Assembly (NCBI GenBank): GCA_027484165.1
Contig: JAIXWH010000102.1
Coordinates: forward strand, 31,926 to 95,925
DNA length: 64,000 nucleotides
Direction of reading: 5' to 3'
Source of the DNA: Chitinophagaceae bacterium
GTDB lineage: Bacteria > Bacteroidota > Bacteroidia > Chitinophagales > Chitinophagaceae
The notes beneath the pieces are model-generated. The model was given only the letters and a program-made list of their open reading frames with translations, made no database searches and had not been told where the DNA came from. The position numbers and the translations under genes were made by a program. Positions 43,759-51,886 of this stretch are shown here, piece by piece (the stretch's first letter is position 1; the number at the start of each line of letters is the position of its first letter).

Positions 43759-44834
43759 GATTCTATTATTTTAATGTTCCTGGCATTAGCCCAGCGTTTG
43801 AGGTTTTGAATCGTTCTAAACTTGTAATACTTTTCTTTACCTGCATTCATTGACATCTCAAGTATGCCAAGTAGCATATTACTATCAACCATATCAATGG
43901 GCTGTAGCTTTTCATTTAGTATTTGCACCTGACCAACTGTTACCAATCGTCCGGGCTTTATCGTTAATCCCTTGACTGACTTATCTTTTTTAACCACCGG
44001 ATCAAAAAAGTCCAATGGTTTCATCCAAGGTGTGTAATTTAATGTTGAAGGAAATTTATCAAACATGGGTTTGTAGTAATCGAATATCTCTACATATTTA
44101 GTAGAGGCACTTACCCAGTAAGTGAATTTCTTTTTATCCATAGCCTTGTAAGTTCCGGGAGCCTTTGCACCATTAACCACAAAGCCAACTTCAATGAATT
44201 TAACATTGTTTACCTCATCAAAGTGCTGGTTTCCGGTAGCATATCCCAAAAACTCTCCGGGCTTAGCCAACCGAATAATATTGTTGTTCGAAAACACCTC
44301 ATAAAATGCACCATGGTTGGTTGCATCCGGTGATTTACGAATAGAGACCTCTTTTATTGCAACAACTAAATTTGACTTTTGTGCAAACTTCACAGGAGGT
44401 GCTTTTACACCGGGCTTTACATCTTTCTTTGGATTGATACTCACTATTGTCAAAAACTTTGAGTAGTCCTCTGAAGAAAGTTCACGCTGTAAGTCATCTA
44501 GTAAATTTGATTGATACAAGTCCTTGTAATTGCTTGACACTTCATCAAGATTAGTGACTTGTTTCGCTGTATCAAAAATCAACTCTTCATTAGTTCCGTC
44601 TGTGCTCATGAGCCAACTAATCCCACTGGGATTCATGGCTGTTCTAAAAGTCATTGCCTGTCTAACAGAAGGCTTATCATCAGCCTGATTCTGCACGGCA
44701 TTTTTATTCATGTTGGTAATAATCTTCTTACCAACACGATATACCAGGTAAGCTCCACCGACTATCAATAGTCCGTTGACCAGCTTACTGTGGTTATCTG
44801 AAACTACTTGTATGACTCTTTCTTTAATGGGCAT
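43755..44834 (-). CDS. Membrane-anchored protein with annexin-like repeat and SH3-like part
   Basis: A 359-aa protein. Membrane helix at about 17-33 (LVNGLLIVGGAYLVYRVG). Residues about 72-130 read GTNEELIFDTAKQVTNL, then VSSNYKDLYQSNLLDDLQRELSSEDYSKFL, which fits the annexin-type repeat (GTxEExIF...YxxLYxxxLxxDL). After it, a beta-rich stretch (SNLVVAIKEVSIRKSP) suggests an SH3-like or receptor part. It could be a minor membrane protein of the particle. Family assignment tentative. Confidence 0.65.
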   Translation of the reverse strand: MPIKERVIQVVSDNHSKLVNGLLIVGGAYLVYRVGKKIITNMNKNAVQNQADDKPSVRQAMTFRTAMNPSGISWLMSTDGTNEELIFDTAKQVTNLDEVSSNYKDLYQSNLLDDLQRELSSEDYSKFLTIVSINPKKDVKPGVKAPPVKFAQKSNLVVAIKEVSIRKSPDATNHGAFYEVFSNNNIIRLAKPGEFLGYATGNQHFDEVNNVKFIEVGFVVNGAKAPGTYKAMDKKKFTYWVSASTKYVEIFDYYKPMFDKFPSTLNYTPWMKPLDFFDPVVKKDKSVKGLTIKPGRLVTVGQVQILNEKLQPIDMVDSNMLLGILEMSMNAGKEKYYKFRTIQNLKRWANARNIKIIES

Positions 44835-44835
44835 T

Positions 44836-45009
44836 TTATAGCATTGATCGAATTTTCAAAAGCACCAGAGGATTGCCTATTTTCTTTGAAATAGAAATAA
44901 GCTCCTGTGGCTTGAATGTTTTTACAATGGTCTCCAAAGCCTGTTGCACTTGTTTTGCTTCAATAGCATTTTGTACTTGTGTACTTAATTTAATTTCACT
45001 GTTCTGCAT
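44836..45009 (-). CDS. Small helical protein, 57 aa
   Basis: A short frame of 57 codons plus stop. MQNSEIKLSTQVQNAIEAKQ, then ALETIVKTFKPQELISISKK. It overlaps the upstream gene (44996-45817) by 14 bp and its stop is one base before the next start (44834). The tight fit in the operon makes it a real gene. It may be a scaffold or a chaperone-like small protein. Confidence 0.55.
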   Translation of the reverse strand: MQNSEIKLSTQVQNAIEAKQVQQALETIVKTFKPQELISISKKIGNPLVLLKIRSML

Positions 45010-45817
45010 TTGCTGACGGTTGTTTGTCGTTTGAAGTAGTGATGTATTTTAATATCCGTTGGATATTGGTTTTGTCTTTTTCCAGTTCAATAAAAAGAAG
45101 ATAGATACTGCCAAGCTCCTGATTATTTAAGGTCTCACAGAATTCACTGATCAGACTGATGATGCTTTGTCTTTGCTCCGGTGGTTGCTCCTTTTTATCT
45201 TCCTCTTTTGAAGCCTCCAATTCTTTTTGCTCATCCTGACCGGATAGAAAACTCATAGCAGCTGCCATGGGTGTTCCGGTGAAAAACTTAGCAAGACCGG
45301 GCATCGCCATTCCAATAATGTTGGAGTAATACTCAATTTGTTTTTTGGCATCAAGCGTAGATTGCATATCAGCTACCTGAAACTCCAGTTCATCATTGTG
45401 AGTTTTGAGTTGTTGCAATTCCGCTTGAAGCTGCTCAATCGTTTTTTGTCTTTCCAACTCATTGAATCTTCGCTGTACCATTTCATTCACCTCGGCTTCT
45501 CCAAGACCCTGAAAGCTCACCGTACTTCGAGGTATCTCATCTTGTATTTCTTCGACATTAAATGTCTTAGCCCAAATCAATACGCCTTTCTCTAAGTCCT
45601 TGAATTCTACTTTTACCTTATCAGGATTCTCGCTCTTTTCATAGTTTCTTACTAGCTGCGAGAAGTTAGAAATATCAGCCTGGTCAATAGCATTGAGCTT
45701 TTTACCATTGCGATAAAATGTAGCATTGAACACAACATTATTATATCCCTGTTTCGGAAATGTTTTTATCATTTTCCGACTGACTTCTACTAGGTTATCC
45801 ATTTTTCGCTTTCTCAC
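44996..45817 (-). CDS. Coiled-coil hypothetical protein
   Basis: A 273-aa protein; the GTG at 45817 or the ATG at 45802 (MDNLVEVSRK) may be the start. The N-terminal half is beta-rich; a coiled coil (about 128-160, RRFNELERQKTIEQLQAEL) follows; then a hydrophobic stretch (IIGMAMPGLAKFFTGT) and Glu/Lys-rich region. It is packed between the 46-kb structural genes and the small 57-aa gene. Function unknown. Confidence 0.6.
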   Translation of the reverse strand: MRKRKMDNLVEVSRKMIKTFPKQGYNNVVFNATFYRNGKKLNAIDQADISNFSQLVRNYEKSENPDKVKVEFKDLEKGVLIWAKTFNVEEIQDEIPRSTVSFQGLGEAEVNEMVQRRFNELERQKTIEQLQAELQQLKTHNDELEFQVADMQSTLDAKKQIEYYSNIIGMAMPGLAKFFTGTPMAAAMSFLSGQDEQKELEASKEEDKKEQPPEQRQSIISLISEFCETLNNQELGSIYLLFIELEKDKTNIQRILKYITTSNDKQPSANAEQ

Positions 45818-46137
45818 TTTATTACAATTTGAATGAACTCTACTGTTGTTGCAACTTCTAGTGGAAATGGAAATTCAATACTGATCGTGCCTGAATAATC
45901 ATCAATACCTTCAAGTGATTGAATGTTTACAGGGATTCGACTGGTCTTAGAATCGGAATGTATCAATGTACCCGGCGGAAGAGCTGCTGCATTCGTTAGA
46001 AATAACAACTCATTGTAAGCATAGAACTGATGATAGCTAGTGCCAACAGGAAAATCTGTGCGATAAAACTGTTGAAGAGCTGGCTCAACATTTCGCTGTT
46101 TGAGTTGCTGTTGTATGAATAGCAGATGATCGTACAT
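45814..46137 (-). CDS. Small beta-rich virion-like protein
   Basis: A 107-aa protein with a helical N-terminus (HLLFIQQQLKQRNVEPALQQ) and a beta C-terminal half (SGTISIEFPFPLEVATTVEFIQIVI). It overlaps 46085-46549 by 53 bp and the coiled-coil gene by 4 bp. The strand pattern fits a jelly-roll-like capsid or vertex protein, which is a guess. Confidence 0.5.
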   Translation of the reverse strand: MYDHLLFIQQQLKQRNVEPALQQFYRTDFPVGTSYHQFYAYNELLFLTNAAALPPGTLIHSDSKTSRIPVNIQSLEGIDDYSGTISIEFPFPLEVATTVEFIQIVIK

Positions 46138-46549
46138 TCTGATTACTGTTTTGTATTTCGCATTTTAAATAGATAGCTACCTTGTAAGGACGGAACCATT
46201 CTTTGTTTAGATAAGGCCATTTATCCGGGCCCTTTTGCGTATCCAAGTAATATCCGGTTATCAGTTGACCTGATTCTAGCGGGATATTAAGCTCCTTATA
46301 TTCAGGTAACTGTTCTACTTCTGTTTCATAACCAATCAGATCATTGACAAACAGTTGCTTCCTGGAATTAAATTCAATGGCTAAAAGTCCTATTTCAGGT
46401 ATATCCACTTCGGAGTAAACACCTTTGACATGGCGAGCTACAAATCCAATACAGCGTCCGTAATTAGAGGGTAGACGGTGTCGAATTTCCACGACTTGTC
46501 CTGCCTGCGTTACTTCAAGTTGAATGATATTGTAGCGAATCTTTGTCAT
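46085..46549 (-). CDS. Candidate jelly-roll capsid-like protein A
   Basis: A 154-aa beta-rich protein. It contains AGQVVEIRHRLPSNYGRCIGF and LITGYYLDTQKGPDKWPYL, then FRPYKVAIYLKCEIQ near the end. The ending PYxVxxYL is shared with the neighbour 46546-46965 (PYDVKLYLWL), so the two look like paralogs. Overlaps that gene by 4 bp. Confidence 0.55.
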   Translation of the reverse strand: MTKIRYNIIQLEVTQAGQVVEIRHRLPSNYGRCIGFVARHVKGVYSEVDIPEIGLLAIEFNSRKQLFVNDLIGYETEVEQLPEYKELNIPLESGQLITGYYLDTQKGPDKWPYLNKEWFRPYKVAIYLKCEIQNSNQNVRSSAIHTTATQTAKC

Positions 46550-46965
46550 GAGTGTTTTTCCGGATGCTTCTCACCGTGTTTATCTGAATGTGATTCATTA
46601 ACCAGCCACAGATACAGTTTTACATCGTATGGATATAAAGTGGGATTAGTGCCTTGTGGATCAGTATATCTTCCTTCAATAGCTGAACCTCCGGCCTCAA
46701 TATGTTCTTCAAATCGGAAGAACTTATTGTTTGGAGCCACCTGGTTTCCACAAGTAATCATTCTTACTTCATGAGCATCATCAAATACATCCTGTCCGTT
46801 AATCTTTAAACCTATGGTTGCTCCAACTAGCACCTGGTCACTCGGAACAGAAGCAAACACTCCACGAACTTTAGCAAAGAGCTTGTCCGTTTCAGCAGCA
46901 AATCTTACCGAGTCACCCGGTGCATTAATCCGAATACGGATTTGTTGGAACTTATGATTTTTCAT
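46546..46965 (-). CDS. Candidate jelly-roll capsid-like protein B
   Basis: A 139-aa beta-rich protein: RIRINAPGDSVRFAAET, LVGATIGLKINGQDVF, FRFEEHIEAGG, then PYDVKLYLWLVNE. The tail is His/Lys-rich. Strand-rich, compact and paired with a paralog, as in viruses with two single jelly-roll capsid proteins. No database match can be checked here. Confidence 0.55.
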   Translation of the reverse strand: MKNHKFQQIRIRINAPGDSVRFAAETDKLFAKVRGVFASVPSDQVLVGATIGLKINGQDVFDDAHEVRMITCGNQVAPNNKFFRFEEHIEAGGSAIEGRYTDPQGTNPTLYPYDVKLYLWLVNESHSDKHGEKHPEKHS

Positions 46966-46987
46966 AGATCAGATTTTCTTTTTCTCT

Positions 46988-47692
46988 TTATGATTTGATG
47001 ACAGAAGTACCTCTTAAAATTGCCTTTAAGTATGACTTATCTGGCGCATTGCTTCCCCATTCCAAATTGAATTCAATGGACTGCTGGTCTTTAATCACTT
47101 TGGGATTATCCAAAATGTACAAGCCCTTGAAAATGTCTTTACCTTCTGTGAAGAACACTTCATTTGAAGTATTCGGTACAAGCACTGTTCCATTGGCTTT
47201 GAACTCAAACTCACCATTACGAACATAGTCCGGAATGACATTGAAGTTTACGGATGTCTGAGGCTCTGTGCCATCAGCAATACCTGCTAGCAACTGCATA
47301 CCGTACAACAGGAAGAAGTTTCCTTTTTCCAATTTTCCGGATGAGATGTTGGAGATACCGACAACTTTGTTGTCATCATCTTTGAACATCTTAATTACCT
47401 TACTTCCGGCAATACTTTTTACCACATAGATTGCGGTGTCAACAGCCTGCAAGCTGTGATTGGCTAAGCCTTTCTGAATTTCAAAAGGCAGCAAATGGAT
47501 TCTCTTTTCAAATTCAGCACGACTGCGTGAGCCTGTTGATGCTGAATGAACGCGAGACTGCATTTGCATCTTGCGGTAAAACTTTTTCTTTGTAGCCACC
47601 GGGGCTGCATCCAACGCTTCTAAAAAGTCATCCTCATTGATGGCTCCTAAAAGGTTGTGTTCGCTTTGTTCGATTTCTCCGAGCGTAAACAT
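46988..47692 (-). CDS. Candidate major capsid-like protein
   Basis: A 234-aa protein. The first 90 residues are helical and basic (KKKFYRKMQMQSRVHSA, FEKRIHLLPFEIQKGL); the remainder is beta-rich with NGTVLVPNTSNEVFFTE and YILDNPKVIKDQQSIEF, then SYLKAILRGTSVIKS. It is central in the operon with clear 22-bp and 41-bp gaps to its neighbours, so it may be made in quantity. A capsid role is inferred from position, size and strand content, not from a match. Confidence 0.5.
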   Translation of the reverse strand: MFTLGEIEQSEHNLLGAINEDDFLEALDAAPVATKKKFYRKMQMQSRVHSASTGSRSRAEFEKRIHLLPFEIQKGLANHSLQAVDTAIYVVKSIAGSKVIKMFKDDDNKVVGISNISSGKLEKGNFFLLYGMQLLAGIADGTEPQTSVNFNVIPDYVRNGEFEFKANGTVLVPNTSNEVFFTEGKDIFKGLYILDNPKVIKDQQSIEFNLEWGSNAPDKSYLKAILRGTSVIKS

Positions 47693-47732
47693 GGTTATTG
47701 ATTTTTAATGGTTGAAATAATTATTGATTTGA

Positions 47733-48296
47733 TTAGATGATTTCCATGAACTCTAATTCACTGCCGTCCTCTGTTCCTTCAACACTGCTGCTACGCTCTC
47801 CAATTCTGTCAAGCTCTTCCTGAGTGTCCATTGGATTAGGATATGGCATATACACAGCACTTAGTGCAGGCAAATCAGGATTGTATCTATCCACCTGAAG
47901 TTGAATCGGCGCAGATTCTCTGTAAACTCTTGGTGCTACTTCTTCGTCACTGCCCAATCCGTCAAAATTGGCAAGTCCTGCTAAGAGGTCTTTTTTCAAA
48001 ATGACTTTCACGCCGCTAAGAACTCCTGATGCGCCAACACCTGTAGCCAAAAGTTTCATGTGTTTTTCTTTGAGAATGATCGTTCCAGCTGCACCGGCTG
48101 CAATAAGCACTACCGGTCTTGCCATTGCCTTTGCGTTGAAGCCTGTTGCTGTAGCATCAACATTCAGGACTTTATCAATGAGCTTTCCGCCCATAGAACC
48201 CAAAACGACACCACCTCCGAGCATCGCCAGGTTTTTAACTTCTTCCATAACCGCCTGGCTGCTGATTTTGGAATGTGATTTTTTTCGAGTTGCCAT
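47733..48296 (-). CDS. Membrane protein with acidic C-terminal tail
   Basis: A 187-aa protein. Three hydrophobic helices at about 16-37, 55-72 and 80-105 (LAMLGGGVVLGSMGGKL, PVVLIAAGAAGTIIL). Acidic C-terminus ends GSELEFMEII, which recalls the ELE-type tails at 35-40 kb. Probably embedded in a membrane of the particle or the host. Confidence 0.6.
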   Translation of the reverse strand: MATRKKSHSKISSQAVMEEVKNLAMLGGGVVLGSMGGKLIDKVLNVDATATGFNAKAMARPVVLIAAGAAGTIILKEKHMKLLATGVGASGVLSGVKVILKKDLLAGLANFDGLGSDEEVAPRVYRESAPIQLQVDRYNPDLPALSAVYMPYPNPMDTQEELDRIGERSSSVEGTEDGSELEFMEII

Positions 48297-48320
48297 GACT
48301 ATTCGATTTTAAATGTTTGA

Positions 48321-50150
48321 TTATAAAAGTTTCATTGCCTTCATGGGTAATTCTTTTTTTCCTCCATGATGTGACTTTGATTTACTGTGATGTTTTTTTG
48401 AGTGATGTTTCTTTTTTGTACGATAGCCCGATAACGAGCTTTGTTTCTTTGGCTTTGAAACCATTCTGTAAATACCATACGCAAGTAAACCACCGCCGAT
48501 AACAGCAGGCACTGGATTTTTCTTTATGAATTCCATAATACCGCCACCGGAAGTTGTGCCGCTGTCTGTTGTAGTTGCATCAGCAGTGGTAGAAGCATCT
48601 GTACTCGTGGCAGCAGTCCTTGCAGTAGAAGCATCTGTAGTTGTAGCGTTATCCGTTGCATTGTCTTGATTAACCTCTTTTAGTAAAGTAGAAGCCGTTG
48701 GATCGTTGGCTATTTCATTTGTAATGGTATTGGCATCTAAATTTTCATCTTTACCTACAAGCCCTGAATCCTTTAGAATTTTAATAACCGCTACAATGAT
48801 TGGTGTTGCTGCTGCAATGGTAGAAGCTGTGATAGGTTCACCTAATCCATCCAAGTTATCATACTCAACAATACCGTCAAGATTGCCTGCTTTGCCTTTT
48901 AATATCGCATTACGAAGTGCATTTCTTTTTCCCTGAAGTTTATCGGCAAAGAGTTTTTCCACCTTAGCAAGAGCATCTTTACTCTTGTTCCAATAAGCCT
49001 CAGTAATACCTTTTGCTGCTGCCTGTTCCTTAGTAGCATAGCCCCATTTTAATTTGGAAGCCATTTTCTTCATGTTCATTTTCAAGGCAAGTAGAAAACC
49101 GCCTCTTGCAGCAATCGACAAAGGATTAAACCTGATAATTGCCTTACCCACATTTTTTAATCCTTGTCCAACTTTTTGAGCTGCATTTTTAATGCCCTTG
49201 AAAAAGCCCTTGAAGCTTAGACCATTGAGCATGTACTCATCATGGTCTAACATTTCTCCTTCAAATCCGGAAAATCCATTACGGATGTTTAACTGCTCTT
49301 CATTCTTTTCCAAAATGGAAAGAGCTTCATCACGCTTGTCTGTGTACCAATACTGAATGGCGTAGTCCAGCATTTTGAGTAGTGCCTGCGGATCATCAAC
49401 CGTTTTAACCATATTGGGATTGGAGGCAATACTGTTCCTGGTAGAGACAAGATGCTGGTACAACTTATCTAAATCAGTTTTTGCAGAAACAGCTCCAATG
49501 CTGTCACCTGCTAATCCTGGAGCCATTACTGCTAAGTCCAGGTCGCTATTTAAGCCGCTCAGTACAGCGACATTGATTCCGTTTAAACTCATGGTATAAT
49601 CAAATTTGTCTGTGAAAGGTTTCTCGTAATTAAATTCTGATACCACGCCGTCAATGCAGATGTGCTCTCCGTTGCCATTAGGAACGACTACATACACATG
49701 TTGCCAGTGGTCAGCCGTATATCTCGTTATCCTAAACTTGTGTGGTATTTTTAGATTCGTCAGAATACTTGAAGTGAAAATACTCATGCAATCACAGTCC
49801 ACACCGCTTTTTCTGTCAGCCCAGGTTCTAGCTGGTCTGCGAAGCTGCTCTAATCCTTTCTTGTCAAGCTTATACTGAATAAAGGAGTAGATAAACTCCC
49901 ATATTGACTGACAAGTTTCTTCAAGTGTTTTCTTTTTTAAAAGTGGAGCAATCTTACTGGTATCAACCAGGTATTTATGAACCACTTTCTCCATTAGCTC
50001 CACAGTATCATCCACCTCACCGTCATTGATAATCACTCTGTCTCTCTCATCAGGCAGAGGGAAATACTTTGTATAGCGACTGCCATCACGGATTTGTCTC
50101 GGCCCAGAAGTGACATCTACAATTGGTGATATGTTGGCAGATAAATTCAC
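48321..50150 (-). CDS. Transglutaminase-fold protein with Thr/Ala/Asp repeats and C-terminal membrane helix
   Basis: A 609-aa protein. Residues about 85-205 form a transglutaminase-like domain: SGVDCDCMSIFTSSIL (Cys), ADHWQHVYVVVPNG (His), HICIDGVVSEF (Asp). A long helical middle region includes GFFKGIKNAAQKVGQGLKN. A repeat-rich stretch of Thr, Ala and Asp (about 490-545) comes before a membrane helix (VPAVIGGGLLAYGIYRMV) and a very basic, His/Lys-rich end. It could be a capsid-maturation protease or crosslinker. Overlaps 50150-50650 by 1 bp. Confidence 0.65.
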   Translation of the reverse strand: MNLSANISPIVDVTSGPRQIRDGSRYTKYFPLPDERDRVIINDGEVDDTVELMEKVVHKYLVDTSKIAPLLKKKTLEETCQSIWEFIYSFIQYKLDKKGLEQLRRPARTWADRKSGVDCDCMSIFTSSILTNLKIPHKFRITRYTADHWQHVYVVVPNGNGEHICIDGVVSEFNYEKPFTDKFDYTMSLNGINVAVLSGLNSDLDLAVMAPGLAGDSIGAVSAKTDLDKLYQHLVSTRNSIASNPNMVKTVDDPQALLKMLDYAIQYWYTDKRDEALSILEKNEEQLNIRNGFSGFEGEMLDHDEYMLNGLSFKGFFKGIKNAAQKVGQGLKNVGKAIIRFNPLSIAARGGFLLALKMNMKKMASKLKWGYATKEQAAAKGITEAYWNKSKDALAKVEKLFADKLQGKRNALRNAILKGKAGNLDGIVEYDNLDGLGEPITASTIAAATPIIVAVIKILKDSGLVGKDENLDANTITNEIANDPTASTLLKEVNQDNATDNATTTDASTARTAATSTDASTTADATTTDSGTTSGGGIMEFIKKNPVPAVIGGGLLAYGIYRMVSKPKKQSSLSGYRTKKKHHSKKHHSKSKSHHGGKKELPMKAMKLL

Positions 50151-50650
50151 TAAATGATTTTTTCAGGGGTTGATTGATAATAAATGCCGTTGGCATAAGT
50201 TGAGAAAGTCATTTCCATGGGAATACCAAGCACCTGACCGAAGTTGCTCATGTTGCCTGACTTGAAAGCTGTCAATAGTTGAGGCAATTTTTTCAGAATC
50301 CCAACAACAAAAGTGGCAATGGTTGTCCAGCCCAGGTTAAGCTCAATGGTATCAATTTGAGACACATTCAGCGGCTCAATGGTAATAACCTTATTCTCCG
50401 ATGCCGATTGAGTAAGCAGTTTCCCATTGGTTGTAAGCGTTACAACCGGTTTTGTGATGTTTACAGAATCCCTGCTAGGATTATTGATAGCCACCTCCGT
50501 GCGAAAAGCGATGCCCGACATGGTCACCTTATGAATACGAGGATTAACAAGCTTTGTAGAAATAGAATCGCCCACATTTTTCATGCGTATAAGTTTAATG
50601 AGCCCATAAGCCCCCAAGCCAATCAATCCTATTTTTACAATGTTATTCAT
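50150..50650 (-). CDS. Membrane-anchored LEA14-like beta protein
   Basis: A 166-aa protein. N-terminal membrane helix (IVKIGLIGLGAYGLIKLI), then KVTMSGIAFRTEVAINNPSRDSV and VVTLTTNGKLLTQ, the beta sandwich pattern of LEA14/WHy-like proteins. A second hydrophobic segment follows (TTIATFVVGILKKL). Overlaps the upstream gene by 8 bp. A membrane-attached structural protein is likely. Confidence 0.6.
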   Translation of the reverse strand: MNNIVKIGLIGLGAYGLIKLIRMKNVGDSISTKLVNPRIHKVTMSGIAFRTEVAINNPSRDSVNITKPVVTLTTNGKLLTQSASENKVITIEPLNVSQIDTIELNLGWTTIATFVVGILKKLPQLLTAFKSGNMSNFGQVLGIPMEMTFSTYANGIYYQSTPEKII

Positions 50651-50885
50651 CGTCCTTTGAATTTAGAGTTTGGCTGCATTTAGCATTGATGCGATCGGCA
50701 AGATGATCCAGCACTTTTTTAACTACATAACCAACAGCAGCAGAAGCTGCTGCATAAACCATTACATTAGTGAGTGTGCCGAAGGAAATAGCCATTAAAA
50801 CAGGCTTAACAGTGATAGCTTTCATTACACCACCAATCATGCCTGAAATGGTGGTAAATGCGCCTGTATCTTGTGGTTGATTCAT
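50643..50885 (-). CDS. Small membrane protein, first gene of the long operon
   Basis: Start chosen at the ATG at 50885 (MNQPQDTGAFTTI), with AAAAGG upstream; an upstream TTG at 50909 is less likely. Product 80 aa with hydrophobic helices at about 12-28 and 38-58 (GTLTNVMVYAAASAAVGYV). It is the first gene of the long operon and directly follows the repeat-bearing promoter region. Confidence 0.55.
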   Translation of the reverse strand: MNQPQDTGAFTTISGMIGGVMKAITVKPVLMAISFGTLTNVMVYAAASAAVGYVVKKVLDHLADRINAKCSQTLNSKDDE

Positions 50886-50906
50886 AAATCTTGCCTTTTG
50901 AAAGAA

Positions 50907-50914
50907 CAAGATTA
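50907..50914 (-). promoter_or_regulatory. Putative -7 box of the long operon
   Basis: TAATCTTG on the minus strand matches the Bacteroidota -7 box TAnnTTTG except for one base and is 21 nt upstream of the ATG at 50885. The 10-bp repeats lie directly upstream. Confidence 0.4.
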
Positions 50915-50937
50915 TGGAGAAGTGGGGACTGGGATGC

Positions 50938-50997
50938 GACTTATGAGGACTTATGAAGACTTAAAGAGAGTTAGAGGGAGTTACAAGGAATTATGTA
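50938..50997. repeat. Six tandem 10-bp repeats upstream of the long operon
   Basis: GACTTATGAG, GACTTATGAA, GACTTAAAGA, GAGTTAGAGG, GAGTTACAAG and GAATTATGTA follow each other without gaps, each starting GA-x-TTA. The period equals one helix turn. They sit 24-83 bp upstream of the -7 box of the 33.8-50.9 kb operon, the place for activator binding. Confidence 0.65.
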
Positions 50998-51061
50998 ACT
51001 TTAAAAGTCAAATACTTTATTCGAATATATTACTAAATACAAATCATAGAGTTCTAATTTT

Positions 51062-51829
51062 ATGTGTAAGCCAATAATAGTATTTATTTTATTTATTTTG
51101 ATCATTTTAAATAAAGGTAATGGACAGATAACTGGAAATGATAGTGCTAGATTTTCTGTTAATATACAGAACACTACCAAACTAAATTCAGACACTTTAA
51201 AGATCCAGACTTTACCAGAAATTTCTTATCAGTCTTGGTATAATGAAAAAAGTATGCCATGGATTGTTGCGTTGTTAATTTCAATTTTTACTATTATAGT
51301 CAATATTTACATTTCAAAATCAAATTTGAAATCTTCTAGTTTAAATCTTGAAAGACAAATAAACACATCAACTAGCATTGCAAATAGTCAAATAATTGCT
51401 AATAAAGAGATTACTTTAAAACAGTTCAACGCTAAATTAAATACTGAAAATCGTCAATCGTGGTTAAGTGACGTAAGAGATTCTCTAAGTGATTTGATCA
51501 CACATGTTAAAGCACTTAACATAGAGTTTCAGGAAGAAAGAAACGATATAGAAAGAACGAAAAATATTCATGATAAAGTAACATATAATCACGTAAAAAT
51601 ACTACTTCTACTTAGCCCAGATAAAGAGCACCACAAGATTTTTTTACAAGCTATGTCAAAGCTCATGACAACATTAGATAATCATCTATTAACTAATCAT
51701 GCAAAAGAAAAAGGACTGCCTTTTACCGATTATAAAAACACTGAATTAATGCATGAAATGCAAGATTTTATTGATAAGGGTCGAAATTTACTGTACATAG
51801 AATGGAATAAAATTCAAAAATTATTGTAA
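51062..51829 (+). CDS. Membrane protein with signal peptide and cytosolic helical domain
   Basis: A 255-aa protein. N-terminal signal or anchor (IIVFILFILIILNKGNGQ) and a membrane helix at about 66-86 (WIVALLISIFTIIVNIYI). The cytosolic part begins with a coiled coil and then NRQSWLSDVRDSLSDLITHV and KILLLLSPDKEHHKIFLQ. This soluble block is found in many Bacteroidota defence-island proteins as far as I can recall, but I cannot name it. Divergent from the virus-like operon. Confidence 0.6.
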   Translation: MCKPIIVFILFILIILNKGNGQITGNDSARFSVNIQNTTKLNSDTLKIQTLPEISYQSWYNEKSMPWIVALLISIFTIIVNIYISKSNLKSSSLNLERQINTSTSIANSQIIANKEITLKQFNAKLNTENRQSWLSDVRDSLSDLITHVKALNIEFQEERNDIERTKNIHDKVTYNHVKILLLLSPDKEHHKIFLQAMSKLMTTLDNHLLTNHAKEKGLPFTDYKNTELMHEMQDFIDKGRNLLYIEWNKIQKLL

Positions 51830-51886
51830 ACACTTTAATTAATTTATTAAAACTATCAAATTAAAATCTTTCATTTTGTATATTAA

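Noticed and set aside
33803..50909. Ordinary tailed prophage
   Set aside because: No terminase, portal, HK97-type capsid, sheath or tape-measure protein could be recognised.
50938..50997. CRISPR array
   Set aside because: Units are 10 bp without spacers, and no cas genes are visible anywhere in the window.
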